48,819 bases of DNA from Ruminococcus flavefaciens (GCA_004554385.1 SFMO01000034.1:1-48819), one strand, 5' to 3'. Counted from the first letter of the stretch, positions 1 through 8,110 are shown. Notes: generated by a model not told the origin, from the sequence alone. Numbers and translations are program-made.

Positions 1-102
1 TACCATAAATATGTGGTCTGCCGCGACACACTTGCTTTAGGGAACGATAACGGCATTGAGATAGTGCATATAGCAGATTTCCTTATGCGCGATAACTGGT
101 AA
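1..102 (+). CDS. 3' end of an unknown gene (partial)
   Basis: Frame 1 is open from the window edge and ends at TAA 100-102, giving 33 residues that finish IADFLMRDNW. The reading frame looks real because the next gene follows after 12 bases with its ribosome site (AAAGGAG) immediately behind this stop, an operon-like arrangement. The product cannot be named from this tail. The rest lies outside the window. Confidence 0.55.
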   Translation, partial: YHKYVVCRDTLALGNDNGIEIVHIADFLMRDNW

Positions 103-114
103 AGGAGCATTAAT

Positions 115-660
115 ATGAATATTGATAATACACTTTACAGCGGACGTCCGACAGATACTCGTTCCGACGTTGAAATGGCTATATACGATAAACTTGACTC
201 TCTTGGCATTGAGTACAAGAGAGCAGACCATGACCACGCAGATACTATGGAGGATTGCCTTGCTATCGAAAAGGTACTTGGTGCTAAGATATGCAAGAAC
301 CTGTTTCTCTGCAACCGCCAGAAGACCAGCTTCTATATGCTCCTTATGCCAGGTGATAAGCCATTCAAGACCAAGTTACTGACATCGCAGCTGAACTGTG
401 CCCGTCTATCCTTTGCGGAGGCTGATAAGATGCAGGAGTATCTTCATACTATCCCCGGCTCTGTATCAGCGTTGGAGCTTATATTCGATACGGATAACAA
501 CATACAGCTCGTCATAGATAACGACCTGATGAAGGATGAATACATTTGCGGACATCCGGGTATCAATACTTCGACAGTCCGCCTGCTACGAGAGGATATG
601 CTCAAATATGTCCGTGCGGCTAAGCATGAATCCACATTCATTGACCTTCCAACGGAGTGA
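115..660 (+). CDS. Prolyl-tRNA editing (YbaK/ProX-type) protein
   Basis: 181-residue cytoplasmic protein resembling the free-standing YbaK/ProX domain, which hydrolyses misacylated Ala-tRNA(Pro) or Cys-tRNA(Pro) in trans. Features that fit the family are the N-terminal helix region with LGIEYKRADHDHADTMEDC, the core segment around GAKICKNLFLCNRQ (the conserved K-N-L-F block), and the late GHPGINTSTVRL block, which corresponds to the G-x-x-P-x loop. The length matches ProX proteins (about 165-185). ATG 115 is preceded by AAAGGAG. It sits between an unknown gene end and a nitrilase remnant. Family assignment is fairly firm; exact substrate is inferred. Confidence 0.85.
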   Translation: MNIDNTLYSGRPTDTRSDVEMAIYDKLDSLGIEYKRADHDHADTMEDCLAIEKVLGAKICKNLFLCNRQKTSFYMLLMPGDKPFKTKLLTSQLNCARLSFAEADKMQEYLHTIPGSVSALELIFDTDNNIQLVIDNDLMKDEYICGHPGINTSTVRLLREDMLKYVRAAKHESTFIDLPTE

Positions 661-664
661 TATT

Positions 665-853
665 ATGCGTATATTTGCATTGGAGCTTGATAACGACATC
701 AAAGGTATAGAACGCTGAAAAGCATATATCGAGGGGCTTATTGAGAAACTCCCGAAGCCTGATATCGTAGTTCTGCCCGAGCTTGCCATATGCAGTTATA
801 TGGCAAGTCAGAAGATATGGAAACTTGCAGATCCTGAAATCTTCAGTGACTGA
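665..853 (+). pseudogene. Carbon-nitrogen hydrolase (nitrilase family) remnant
   Basis: ATG 665 opens a frame beginning MRIFALELDND. It meets TGA at 716-718, continues in the same frame as KAYIEGLIEKLPKPDIVVLP-E-LAICSYMAS, and stops again at 851-853. The segment DIVVLPELA is the nitrilase-superfamily block containing the first catalytic Glu, and the next block would normally continue for another 200 residues. Only about 62 codons remain and one is a stop, so I read it as a decayed 5' fragment. It starts 4 bases after the preceding gene, so it was probably co-transcribed with it. Confidence 0.65.
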
Positions 854-960
854 CCATAGCATTACCTAAAGAACCGTTATATGAGTATAATGAGTATATT
901 GAGTACCAATGAGTAGAATGACTTAATTGTCTCATTTGTGAGGAACTCTTACAGAATGGT

Positions 961-1012
961 AAAAGAAAAAGGTTGAATCGCATATGATAATTCGGTTTAA
1001 CCTTTTTCTTTT
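961..1012. terminator. Bidirectional-type hairpin
   Basis: Bases 961-974 and 999-1012 are perfect 14-bp inverted repeats (AAAAGAAAAAGGTT / AACCTTTTTCTTTT), giving A-rich and T-rich flanks as in an intrinsic terminator. It would end the ProX-containing transcript. The rest of the 854-1144 gap shows no gene. Confidence 0.75.
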
Positions 1013-1130
1013 TATACAGTCAATTACCGTCATCAATTCGTCTGAGAAAACATCATCCATAGTCAAAATAGACAAATCGTGCAGTCGTTTGTTGTTTATC
1101 TACACAGATATTTACTGCTGATGAATGTTT

Positions 1131-1205
1131 TTGATTGAATTCTCTTGACTATTATGACACTTGATGATATAATTCAATCAACATCAATCATATTCATTCA
1201 CATTC
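1131..1205 (+). promoter_or_regulatory. Promoter with flanking dyad operator of the fructose operon
   Basis: TTGACT (1145-1150), 17-bp spacer, TATAAT (1168-1173) form a near-consensus sigma-A promoter. It is framed by a perfect 11-bp inverted repeat: TTGATTGAATT (1131-1141) just upstream of -35 and AATTCAATCAA (1171-1181) overlapping -10. Further ATTCA/ATCA-type repeats follow to about 1205. The placement is what is expected of a repressor that loops across or blocks the promoter, and the adjacent DeoR-family regulator is the obvious candidate ligand-responsive repressor. The binding is inference. Confidence 0.75.
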
Positions 1206-1261
1206 ACTCATAAATGTTCGTTTGATAATGATACTATTAAATATTCAGGACGGGGATAATT

Positions 1262-2008
1262 TTGCTTACAGAAGAAAGACATAAGTTGATACTTAATGCA
1301 CTCGACGGTAAAAATGCCGTTACGCTCAGTGAGCTTTGCTCATTACTCGGCGCTTCTGCATCTACCGTGAGGAGAGATCTTAATCACCTTGCAGAACGCG
1401 GACTGCTTATCAAGATACATGGCGGTGCTATGCCCTGCATTGACAAATTCAGCTTCGGAGAACAGAATATTGAAGAAAAATCTCATCTTTATAATGATGA
1501 AAAGACTGCTATAGCTAAGTATGCAGCTTCACTGATAGAAGACGGTGATTTCGTATTCATTGACGCCGGAACAACAACTGAAAAAATGATAGACTATATC
1601 TCTGCAAAAAACGTCACATTTGTTACCAATGCCTTTGTTCACGCAAAAAAGCTTGCACAAAGAGGCTTCAAAGTTTTCCTCCCAGCCGGTGAGATAAAGC
1701 TTACAACAGAAGCGATCGTCGGCGCAGAGTGTGTCAGCAGCCTTCAGGCTTATAACTTCACAAAAAGCTTCATCGGAGCAAACGGAATCTCACTTTCTGC
1801 CGGAGTTTCCACTCCCGACAGAAATGAGGCGAGCATAAAGGCTGAGGTGATCAGACACAGCAGGACCGCATATATCCTTTCGGATCATTCCAAATTCGAT
1901 CAGATTACCTCAGTAACTTTCACGGATCTTGATAAGGTCATAATAATCACTGATAAACTCAGTGATAAAAATTATCTGACAGCTGCAAATATCAAGGATG
2001 TGATGTAG
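1262..2008 (+). CDS. fruR: DeoR-family transcriptional regulator, probable fructose operon repressor
   Basis: 248 residues with an N-terminal DeoR helix-turn-helix (about 1-57: ERHKLILNAL, then SASTVRRDLNHLAERG as recognition helix) and a C-terminal sugar-phosphate sensor domain (about 75-235) containing the GDFVFIDAGTTT and VTNAF motifs typical of DeoRC. TTG 1262 is the likely start, with AGGACGGGG a few bases upstream. The stop at 2006-2008 directly abuts the start of the 1-phosphofructokinase gene, so regulator and enzyme are translationally close. In this family the effector is usually fructose-1-phosphate when the gene is linked to fruK and fruA; that is inferred from the neighbours. Confidence 0.9.
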   Translation: MLTEERHKLILNALDGKNAVTLSELCSLLGASASTVRRDLNHLAERGLLIKIHGGAMPCIDKFSFGEQNIEEKSHLYNDEKTAIAKYAASLIEDGDFVFIDAGTTTEKMIDYISAKNVTFVTNAFVHAKKLAQRGFKVFLPAGEIKLTTEAIVGAECVSSLQAYNFTKSFIGANGISLSAGVSTPDRNEASIKAEVIRHSRTAYILSDHSKFDQITSVTFTDLDKVIIITDKLSDKNYLTAANIKDVM

Positions 2009-2908
2009 TTGGTATACACTGTAACATTCAACCCTGCCATCGACTATGTTGTACACACAGCTGAAATGAGGCTTGGCGAAGTTAATCGTTCATCATCGGA
2101 GGAAATGTACTTCGGCGGCAAAGGGATAAATGTGTCCATAGTTCTGAATGAGCTTGGTACACCGTCCATTGCTCTGGGCTTCACCGCAGGCTTCACAGGC
2201 GAGGCTATCGAAAACGGTATCAAGGCAATGGGCATAAAATCAGATTTCGTAAGACTGAAAACCGGCAACTCCCGTATCAATGTCAAGATCAAAGCCGGCG
2301 AAGAAACCGAACTCAACGGTCAGGGGCCGCACATAGACGACGAGGCGCTGGAAGCACTTTTCGTAAAGCTGGACAAGCTGTCAGACGGTGATACGCTCGT
2401 GCTTGCAGGCAGTATCCCTTCCAGTCTTCCATCGGACATCTATGAGAGGATCATGCAGAGACTTTCGGACAGAAAGATCAGGACAGTTGTTGACGCCACA
2501 AATGACCTTCTGCTCAACGTTCTGAAGTACAAGCCCTTCCTCATCAAGCCAAATAATCATGAGCTTGGTGAGATGTTCGGAGTAACCCTCTCGGAAGATG
2601 AAGAAATAGAGCGCTATGCCCGAAAACTGAAAGACATGGGAGCTATAAATGTTCTGATCTCAATGGCTGGTGACGGAGCTATGCTTATTGACGAGAACGG
2701 TAAATGCCACCGCTGCGGCGTCTGCAAGGGAAAAGTCAGAAACTCGGTCGGTGCAGGAGATTCCATGGTAGCAGGTTTTCTGACCGGAGCTCAGAACGGC
2801 GACTATGAGTACGCATTAAAGCTCGGTACCGCCGCAGGAGGAGCCACAGCTTTCTCAGACGGACTGGCAGTAAAAACCAAGATCGAAGAGCTGCTCGCTC
2901 AGCTCTGA
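2009..2908 (+). CDS. fruK: 1-phosphofructokinase
   Basis: 299-residue PfkB-family sugar kinase converting fructose-1-phosphate and ATP to fructose-1,6-bisphosphate in the cytoplasm. Visible signatures are the N-terminal TFNPAIDYVV segment, the GGKGINVSIVLNELG motif (PfkB signature 1, about residues 37-51), KPNNHELGEMFG in the middle, and the C-terminal catalytic block NSVGAGDSMVAGFL with the base Asp of GAGD. It starts with TTG immediately after the regulator stop. Its position between a DeoR regulator and a fructose PTS permease supports 1-phosphofructokinase over tagatose-6-phosphate kinase. Confidence 0.93.
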   Translation: MVYTVTFNPAIDYVVHTAEMRLGEVNRSSSEEMYFGGKGINVSIVLNELGTPSIALGFTAGFTGEAIENGIKAMGIKSDFVRLKTGNSRINVKIKAGEETELNGQGPHIDDEALEALFVKLDKLSDGDTLVLAGSIPSSLPSDIYERIMQRLSDRKIRTVVDATNDLLLNVLKYKPFLIKPNNHELGEMFGVTLSEDEEIERYARKLKDMGAINVLISMAGDGAMLIDENGKCHRCGVCKGKVRNSVGAGDSMVAGFLTGAQNGDYEYALKLGTAAGGATAFSDGLAVKTKIEELLAQL

Positions 2909-2935
2909 TATTACAACAGTAAGGAGGAATAGCTC

Positions 2936-4855
2936 ATGAGAATTGTAGATCTGCTCAGCAAAAATAGCATCAAGCTAAACGCTTCCCCAAAGTCAAAATC
3001 CGAAGCTATCGATATGCTCATAGACCTTCAGGTGAAAGGTGGAAATATCGCCGATAAGGAAGCTTATAAAAAAGGCATCCTCGCAAGAGAGGAAAAAGGT
3101 TCGACCGCTGTTGGCGAAGGAATTGCAATACCACACGCAAAAAGCGAAGCTGTAAAGGCTCCATCACTGGCGGCAATGACAGTTCCGGATGGAGTTGATT
3201 ACGAAGCCCTTGATGATGAGCCCTCAAATCTGCTGTTTATGATAGCAGCCCCCAATGACGGAGATGTTCATCTTGAAGTTCTGTCCAGACTTATGACTAT
3301 ACTCATGGACGAGGATTTCAGAGACGACCTTCTGAAAGCCAAGGACGCTGATGAGTTCCTGAAGGTCATCGACGATATGGAGAAGGAGAAATATCCCGAC
3401 GAACCTGCTGCTGAAGAAAGATCCGAAAACGGATATAAAGTTCTTGCGGTAACCGCCTGCCCGACAGGTATTGCCCACACCTATATGGCTGCCGAGGCTC
3501 TTGAAAAAGCAGGCAAAAAGCTGGGTATCTCTATTAAAGTTGAGACAAACGGCTCAGGTGGTGCAAAGAATATCCTCACTAAGGAAGAGATCGACGCCTG
3601 CGACGGTATAATCGTAGCTGCCGACAAGACTGTCTCTATGGCGCGTTTCAACGGCAAAAAAGTCATAAAGACCAAGGTATCAGACGGTATAAAGATCCCC
3701 GAGGAGCTTATAAACCGCATCGAAGCAGGAGACGCTCCCGTATATCATCATGATGGCGAAGCCGACAGCAGCTCATCGAGCACATCTGACAGCGAAGGCT
3801 TCGGAAGAAAGCTTTACAAACACCTCATGAACGGCGTTTCAAATATGCTGCCCTTCACAGTTGCGGGAGGCATTTTTATCGCGATAGCCTTCCTGATAGA
3901 CTCCTTCGGAGGCGCTCCTCAGGACGGTGATTTCGGTTCCCACCTTGCGGCTGCGGCATGGTTCAAGACTATCGGAAACTACGCTTTCCAGTTCATGATA
4001 CCTGTGCTTGCAGGATATATCGGACTCAGCATCGCTGACCGCCCCGGCTTCCTTGTTGGTATGGCAGGAGGCGCAATGGCAGCCGCAGGTGCAACCTTTG
4101 CATCTCCGGGAGGAGATGTTCCCTCAGGCTTCCTCGGTGCGCTGCTGGCGGGCTTTATCGGCGGATACCTCACACTTTGCCTGGAAAGGGCGTGCAATAA
4201 GCTGCCCAAGGCTCTCAACGGTATCAAGCCCGTACTCATTTATCCTCTCGGAGGACTCGCCATTGTCGGCATCATGATGTGTGCAGTCAACCCTGTAATG
4301 GGCATTCTCAACGACGGTCTCTCCAACTTCCTCAACAGCATGGGCAACTCGAGCAAGGTCCTCCTTGGCTGCATACTCGGAGGTATGATGGCGATAGACA
4401 TGGGCGGTCCCTTCAACAAGGCAGCCTATGTATTCGGCGTTGCTGCTATCTCTCAGGGCAACTTCAATATCATGGCAGCAGTAATGGTAGGAGGTATGGT
4501 CCCCCCTATCGCTATAGCACTGGCTACCACATTCTTCAAAAACAGATTTACCGAGGAGGAACGCAAGAACGGTCCCGTCAACTACATTATGGGACTCAGC
4601 TTCATAACAGAAGGCGCTATCCCCTACGCCGCAGCTGACCCTGCAAGAGTGATCCCCTCCTGTATCGTAGGTGCGGCAACAGCAGGCGGCATATCAATGG
4701 CATTCGGCTGTACGCTCAGAGCTCCTCACGGCGGTATATTCGTATTCCCTGTGGTAGGACACCCTCTCCAGTATGTTATAGCACTTGCCATCGGCTCAGT
4801 AGTTGGAATGTTAATGCTGGCTCTGCTCAAAAAGAAGCATCCTCAGAACGCATAA
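2936..4855 (+). CDS. fruA: PTS fructose transporter, EIIABC
   Basis: 639-residue membrane transporter that imports fructose and phosphorylates it to fructose-1-phosphate. Domain order is EIIA (about 1-150, phospho-His67 in EGIAIPHAKSE), EIIB (about 163-260, phospho-Cys175 in VTACPTGIAHTYMAAEAL), a Ser-rich linker (about 280-290) and EIIC (about 293-635) with many hydrophobic segments and the conserved GGPFNKAAYVFG and ITEGAIPYAAADP motifs. A strong AAGGAGGAAT precedes ATG 2936. It lies 27 bp after fruK and is followed by an HPr gene. All three phospho-transfer modules appear intact. Confidence 0.95.
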   Translation: MRIVDLLSKNSIKLNASPKSKSEAIDMLIDLQVKGGNIADKEAYKKGILAREEKGSTAVGEGIAIPHAKSEAVKAPSLAAMTVPDGVDYEALDDEPSNLLFMIAAPNDGDVHLEVLSRLMTILMDEDFRDDLLKAKDADEFLKVIDDMEKEKYPDEPAAEERSENGYKVLAVTACPTGIAHTYMAAEALEKAGKKLGISIKVETNGSGGAKNILTKEEIDACDGIIVAADKTVSMARFNGKKVIKTKVSDGIKIPEELINRIEAGDAPVYHHDGEADSSSSSTSDSEGFGRKLYKHLMNGVSNMLPFTVAGGIFIAIAFLIDSFGGAPQDGDFGSHLAAAAWFKTIGNYAFQFMIPVLAGYIGLSIADRPGFLVGMAGGAMAAAGATFASPGGDVPSGFLGALLAGFIGGYLTLCLERACNKLPKALNGIKPVLIYPLGGLAIVGIMMCAVNPVMGILNDGLSNFLNSMGNSSKVLLGCILGGMMAIDMGGPFNKAAYVFGVAAISQGNFNIMAAVMVGGMVPPIAIALATTFFKNRFTEEERKNGPVNYIMGLSFITEGAIPYAAADPARVIPSCIVGAATAGGISMAFGCTLRAPHGGIFVFPVVGHPLQYVIALAIGSVVGMLMLALLKKKHPQNA

Positions 4856-4886
4856 AACAAATCATTATTATAAGGAGTGAAAATTT

Positions 4887-5033
4887 ATGGTATCAAAAAA
4901 GGTAACTATCGTAAACGCAGAAGGTATGCACATGAGACCCGCAGGTATGATCGCAAAGGCTGTCAAGGTTCATTCAGACAGCGAGATCATTCTCAACCAT
5001 CATCAAAGCAAAGGGGCTGAACGGCTACGGTAA
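4887..5033 (+). pseudogene. ptsH: HPr (phosphocarrier) gene, 3'-truncated
   Basis: ATG 4887 follows TAAGGAGTG and opens MVSKKVTIVNAEGMHMRPAG, recognisable as HPr with active-site His15 in the GMHMRPAG block. Similarity continues through SDSEIILN (residue 37) and then breaks at about base 4998; the frame runs on for 11 unrelated codons to TAA 5031. A full HPr has about 85-90 residues, so the regulatory Ser46 region and the last two helices are missing. The break coincides with entry into foreign-looking DNA. As the fourth gene of the fructose operon it would have supplied phosphate to FruA. Another HPr must exist elsewhere if the PTS works. Confidence 0.85.
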
Positions 5034-5139
5034 GGAGGAAGTCCTCCCGAATCCGCCTGCACCTGCTGCGGAGGACGGGATCTCGGTCGAGGTCACGGTG
5101 GACGGTCAGAAGTACAGCGGAAAACTGAATAAGGCATAA
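4999..5139 (+). pseudogene. Orphan C-terminal tail of an unknown (phage/ICE-type) protein
   Basis: In a frame different from HPr, bases 4999-5139 encode 46 residues: IIKAKGLNGYGKEEV, a Pro-rich stretch (LPNPPAPAAED), then ISVEVTVDGQKYSGKLNKA and a stop, followed by a terminator. It has no start codon or ribosome site of its own and begins exactly where HPr similarity ends. I read it as the tail of a gene from an integrated element. Family not identified. Confidence 0.5.
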
Positions 5140-5144
5140 CACCA

Positions 5145-5183
5145 GCGCCCGTCGGGAATTTTTTCTCGGTGGGCGTATTTTTT
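5145..5183 (+). terminator. Terminator behind the orphan tail
   Basis: GCGCCC (5145-5150) can pair with GGGCG (5171-5175), followed by TATTTTTTTTT. It separates the truncated fructose operon from the arsR promoter. Confidence 0.6.
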
Positions 5184-5196
5184 TTGCGAAAACATA

Positions 5197-5233
5197 TTGA
5201 CATTTTTCTATGTGTGTGATATAATATAGAAAA
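5197..5233 (+). promoter_or_regulatory. Promoter and probable ArsR operator
   Basis: TTGACA (5197-5202), 17-bp spacer, TATAAT (5220-5225) is a perfect sigma-A promoter. TTTTCTAT (5204-5211) and ATAGAAAA (5226-5233) form a perfect 8-bp inverted repeat spanning the -10 box, a position suited to autorepression by the ArsR protein encoded just downstream. Confidence 0.8.
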
Positions 5234-5254
5234 TCTTCAATGTGAGGTGAGACC

Positions 5255-5563
5255 GTGGAGCTTTCAAACAAGCAAATCACTGTGATTTTCAAAGCTCTGT
5301 GTGATGAAAACAGAGTGCAGATATTCAGGCTTCTGCAAAACGGCGAGTTGTGTGCCTGTCACCTTCTTGAGGAACTGAACCTTAGTCAACCGACACTTTC
5401 TCACCATATGAAGGTACTCTGCGACAGTGGACTTGTGGTCGGTAGAAAAGAGGGCAAGTGGATGCACTACTCCATTTCGCCGGAAGGTGCGAAAGTCGCT
5501 ATGGACTGCCTGAAAGAGATTACGGCAGTGACCGAAAACGATTGTAAATGCTGTAGTAAATAA
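5255..5563 (+). CDS. ArsR/SmtB-family metalloregulator
   Basis: 102-residue winged-helix repressor. The alpha-3 motif ELCACHLLEELNLSQPT carries the paired cysteines of the ArsR ELCVC box that binds As(III)/Sb(III), followed by the recognition helix QPTLSHHMKVLCDSGLV and the wing VGRKEGKWMHYSI. A Cys-rich tail (DCKCCSK) could add ligands. GTG 5255 is chosen because TGAGGTGAG lies at proper distance. It heads a small operon with a C_GCAxxG_C_C protein and an ArsP-like permease, so an arsenical or thiol-reactive metal response is the likely role. Confidence 0.9.
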   Translation: MELSNKQITVIFKALCDENRVQIFRLLQNGELCACHLLEELNLSQPTLSHHMKVLCDSGLVVGRKEGKWMHYSISPEGAKVAMDCLKEITAVTENDCKCCSK

Positions 5564-5637
5564 GCCGTATGACCATACGGCTTAAACTACGGCATACAAA
5601 TAGACATATCTAAATATATTTATCGGAGGAAAAGAAA

Positions 5638-6081
5638 ATGGATAACGTATCAAAGGCAGTTGAACTTTTTGAGCATCGGTTCATGTGTTCGCAGGCTGTA
5701 TTTGCAGCATTTGCAGAACAGTTCGGCATCACGGAAAAGCAGGCACTCCAGATTGGTGCTTGCTTCGGTGGCGGTATGAGCAAAGCTGAGGTCTGCGGAG
5801 CTTGCACCGGTGCGCTTATGGTGCTTGGAATGAAGTATGGGCAGTATGATGAGAACGACCTTGAAAGCCGTACTGCTCAGCGTGAGAAGGCTTCCGAGTT
5901 CCTTGAGGAGTTAAAAAAGCGTCAAGGCTCGTATATCTGCCGTGAGATTCTCGGCTGTGATATTTCTACCGATGAGGGAAAGAACTATGCTCGGTCAAAC
6001 GGTCTGTATGGCAAGTATTGCCCCGAAATGGTGAGGACTGCGGCGAAGATACTGACAGAGATGCTGGGTGGTGATGAATAA
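5638..6081 (+). CDS. C_GCAxxG_C_C family redox protein
   Basis: 147 residues matching the C_GCAxxG_C_C family: an early Cys (RFMCSQAVFAAFAE), the defining CGACTGALMVLG segment (C-G-A-C-T-G), and later cysteines in YICREILGCD and YGKYCPEM. The family is a small helical, membrane-associated or cytosolic protein of uncertain redox function often next to ArsR and permease genes, as here. ATG 5638 is preceded by CGGAGGAAAAG. The gene ends two bases before the permease GTG, indicating translational coupling. Confidence 0.88.
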   Translation: MDNVSKAVELFEHRFMCSQAVFAAFAEQFGITEKQALQIGACFGGGMSKAEVCGACTGALMVLGMKYGQYDENDLESRTAQREKASEFLEELKKRQGSYICREILGCDISTDEGKNYARSNGLYGKYCPEMVRTAAKILTEMLGGDE

Positions 6082-6083
6082 GA

Positions 6084-8096
6084 GTGTGGGACTTCATACA
6101 AGACGAAATATTCGGAATGAAATGGCTGAACAGGCTTATCGGCTCTCTGCTGAACGCCTGCGGTCTTGATACCGAAAGCAAGCTCGGCGGCAGTCTGCAA
6201 TTCTTCATTTATGACGTGATAAAAATCATGGTACTGCTCGGCGTTCTGATTTTCGTGATAACGTATATTCAGAGCTATTTCCCGCCCGAACGTACAAAGA
6301 AGATACTCGGCAGATTTCACGGTATCGGAGCAAACTGTATCGCTGCATTGCTCGGTACGGTCACACCGTTTTGCTCATGTTCTTCGATACCGCTGTTCAT
6401 GGGTTTTACAAGCGCAGGGCTTCCGCTGGGCGTGACGTTCTCATTTCTTATCTCGTCACCATTGGTTGACTTGGGTTCACTAATTCTGCTGATGAGTATA
6501 TTCGGCTGGAAGGTCGCTGTAATCTATGTGATAGTCGGGCTTGTGATCGCAGTCGCAGGCGGAACGCTGATCGAAAAGCTGCACCTTGAAGATCAAGTGG
6601 AGGAGTTTATCCGAAATGGCAAGAGCATTGATACTCCGCAAAACGAACTGACAAAGCGTGACCGACTGAAATACGCTTGGGAGCAAGTTGCTGAAACTGC
6701 TAAAAAGGTCTTGCCCTATGTCATAGTCGGCGTGGGTATCGGAGCTTTTATTCATAACTGGATACCGGAGGAATGGATCGTCAAAGTTCTCGGCACCGGA
6801 AATCCATTCGGGGTGATTCTCGCCGCGATATGTGGCATTCCGATGTATGCAGATATTTTCGGCTGTATCCGCCGCGATCCCAAGCGCCGTATTCTTCGCG
6901 CCGGGGAGTCCATCAGGGCGGACGGCAAGTATCAGTTCAAGTATTATGTAGACGGGAAGCCGCACTTCGTTTATAGCTGGAAGCTGGAACCGACAGACAC
7001 ACTTCCGCAGGGAAAGAAACCGTGCCTTTCCCTGCGTGAGATGGAGAAGCAGATCGGCTATGACCTTGATGCGATGCTGGATCCGCAGAAGAAAAACATG
7101 ACCGTGATGGAGCTTGTGGAGCGCTACCTCAGAACCAGAACCGCTGTAAAGCCGCAGACGAAAACGAATTACAATTTCGTTGTGAACCTTCTGAAAAAGG
7201 AGGAGTTCAGCGGCAGAAAGATCGGAACCATCAAGACCTCGGATGCAAAGCTGTTCCTGATCAAGATGCAGAGCGACGGCAGGGGCTACAGTTCCGTCAA
7301 GACTGTGCGCGGTGTTCTGCGTCCGGCATTTCAGATGGCTGTCGATGATGACATCCTCGTCAAGAACCCCTTCGGCTTCCAGCTTGCCGGTGTGGTCGTC
7401 AACGACAGCAAGACCAGAGAGGCTATTACGAAAGAGCAGATGCGCAAGTTCCTGAAATTCGTACATGACGATAACACCTACTGCAAATACTACGAAGCGG
7501 TATTCATTCTATTCCATACCGGGATGCGCATTTCAGAATTCTGTGGTCTGACGCTGAAAGACATTGACCTGCAGAACCGTATCGTCAATATCGACCATCA
7601 GCTTCAGCGCACTTCCAAAATGGAGTATGTGATCCAGACCACCAAGACGAATGCCGGTAAGCGGCAGATCCCGATTACCGAGGAGGTCGCCCGTTGCTTT
7701 CAGGCGATCATCGAGGACAGAGAGAAGCCGCGACGGGAACCGTTCGTGGATGGCTACTGCGGCTTTCTGTACTTCGACGAGAACGGTATGCCGCTGGTCG
7801 CGCTGCACTGGGAACACCGCTTCAACCGCATGGTCAGCAAGTACAACGAGATCTACCGCATCCAGATGCCGAACATCACGCCTCACATCTGCCGCCATAC
7901 CTACTGCAGCAATCAGGCGAAGGCAGGCATGAACCCGAAAACGCTGCAATACCTGATGGGACACAGCGAAATCGGCGTCACGCTTGACGTTTATACGCAT
8001 CTGGGGCTGGAGGACGCTGCTGCGGAGCTTCACCGCATGGAGGAAGTCCAGAACGCCCGTCAGGAGATGAACAGAACAAAGGATGAAGCAGTATGA
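6084..8096 (+). CDS. In-frame chimera: ArsP-like permease (truncated) fused to Tn916-type integrase
   Basis: One open frame of 670 codons from GTG 6084. Residues 1-260 are an ArsP/DUF318-type permease: several membrane helices, the signature TPFCSCSSIPLFMG with its cysteines, and CGIPMYADIFG, after which normal members continue with further helices that are missing here. From about residue 262 (base 6867) the sequence is a Tn916-family tyrosine recombinase lacking only its first residues: N-terminal DNA-binding domain (KRRILRAGES, YVYSW-like HFVYSWKLE), core-binding domain, and catalytic domain with Arg482 (TGMRISE), His601/Arg604 (HICRH), His627 (MGHSE) and Tyr637 (DVYTHL). The recombinase half is catalytically complete but has no start of its own. 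Either a deletion joined two genes or the assembly is chimeric. Confidence 0.85.
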   Translation: MWDFIQDEIFGMKWLNRLIGSLLNACGLDTESKLGGSLQFFIYDVIKIMVLLGVLIFVITYIQSYFPPERTKKILGRFHGIGANCIAALLGTVTPFCSCSSIPLFMGFTSAGLPLGVTFSFLISSPLVDLGSLILLMSIFGWKVAVIYVIVGLVIAVAGGTLIEKLHLEDQVEEFIRNGKSIDTPQNELTKRDRLKYAWEQVAETAKKVLPYVIVGVGIGAFIHNWIPEEWIVKVLGTGNPFGVILAAICGIPMYADIFGCIRRDPKRRILRAGESIRADGKYQFKYYVDGKPHFVYSWKLEPTDTLPQGKKPCLSLREMEKQIGYDLDAMLDPQKKNMTVMELVERYLRTRTAVKPQTKTNYNFVVNLLKKEEFSGRKIGTIKTSDAKLFLIKMQSDGRGYSSVKTVRGVLRPAFQMAVDDDILVKNPFGFQLAGVVVNDSKTREAITKEQMRKFLKFVHDDNTYCKYYEAVFILFHTGMRISEFCGLTLKDIDLQNRIVNIDHQLQRTSKMEYVIQTTKTNAGKRQIPITEEVARCFQAIIEDREKPRREPFVDGYCGFLYFDENGMPLVALHWEHRFNRMVSKYNEIYRIQMPNITPHICRHTYCSNQAKAGMNPKTLQYLMGHSEIGVTLDVYTHLGLEDAAAELHRMEEVQNARQEMNRTKDEAV

Positions 8097-8110
8097 TATG
8101 CTTCCGGCTA

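Noticed and set aside
4887..5033. A short but complete HPr variant
   Set aside because: The 48-residue product lacks the Ser46 region and C-terminal helices and its last 11 residues are in a frame foreign to the neighbouring orphan tail, so truncation is the simpler reading.
6480..7466. A 328-codon minus-strand open frame opposite the permease-integrase chimera
   Set aside because: It spans the junction of two plus-strand domains with recognisable motifs, and its own translation has no domain-like features.
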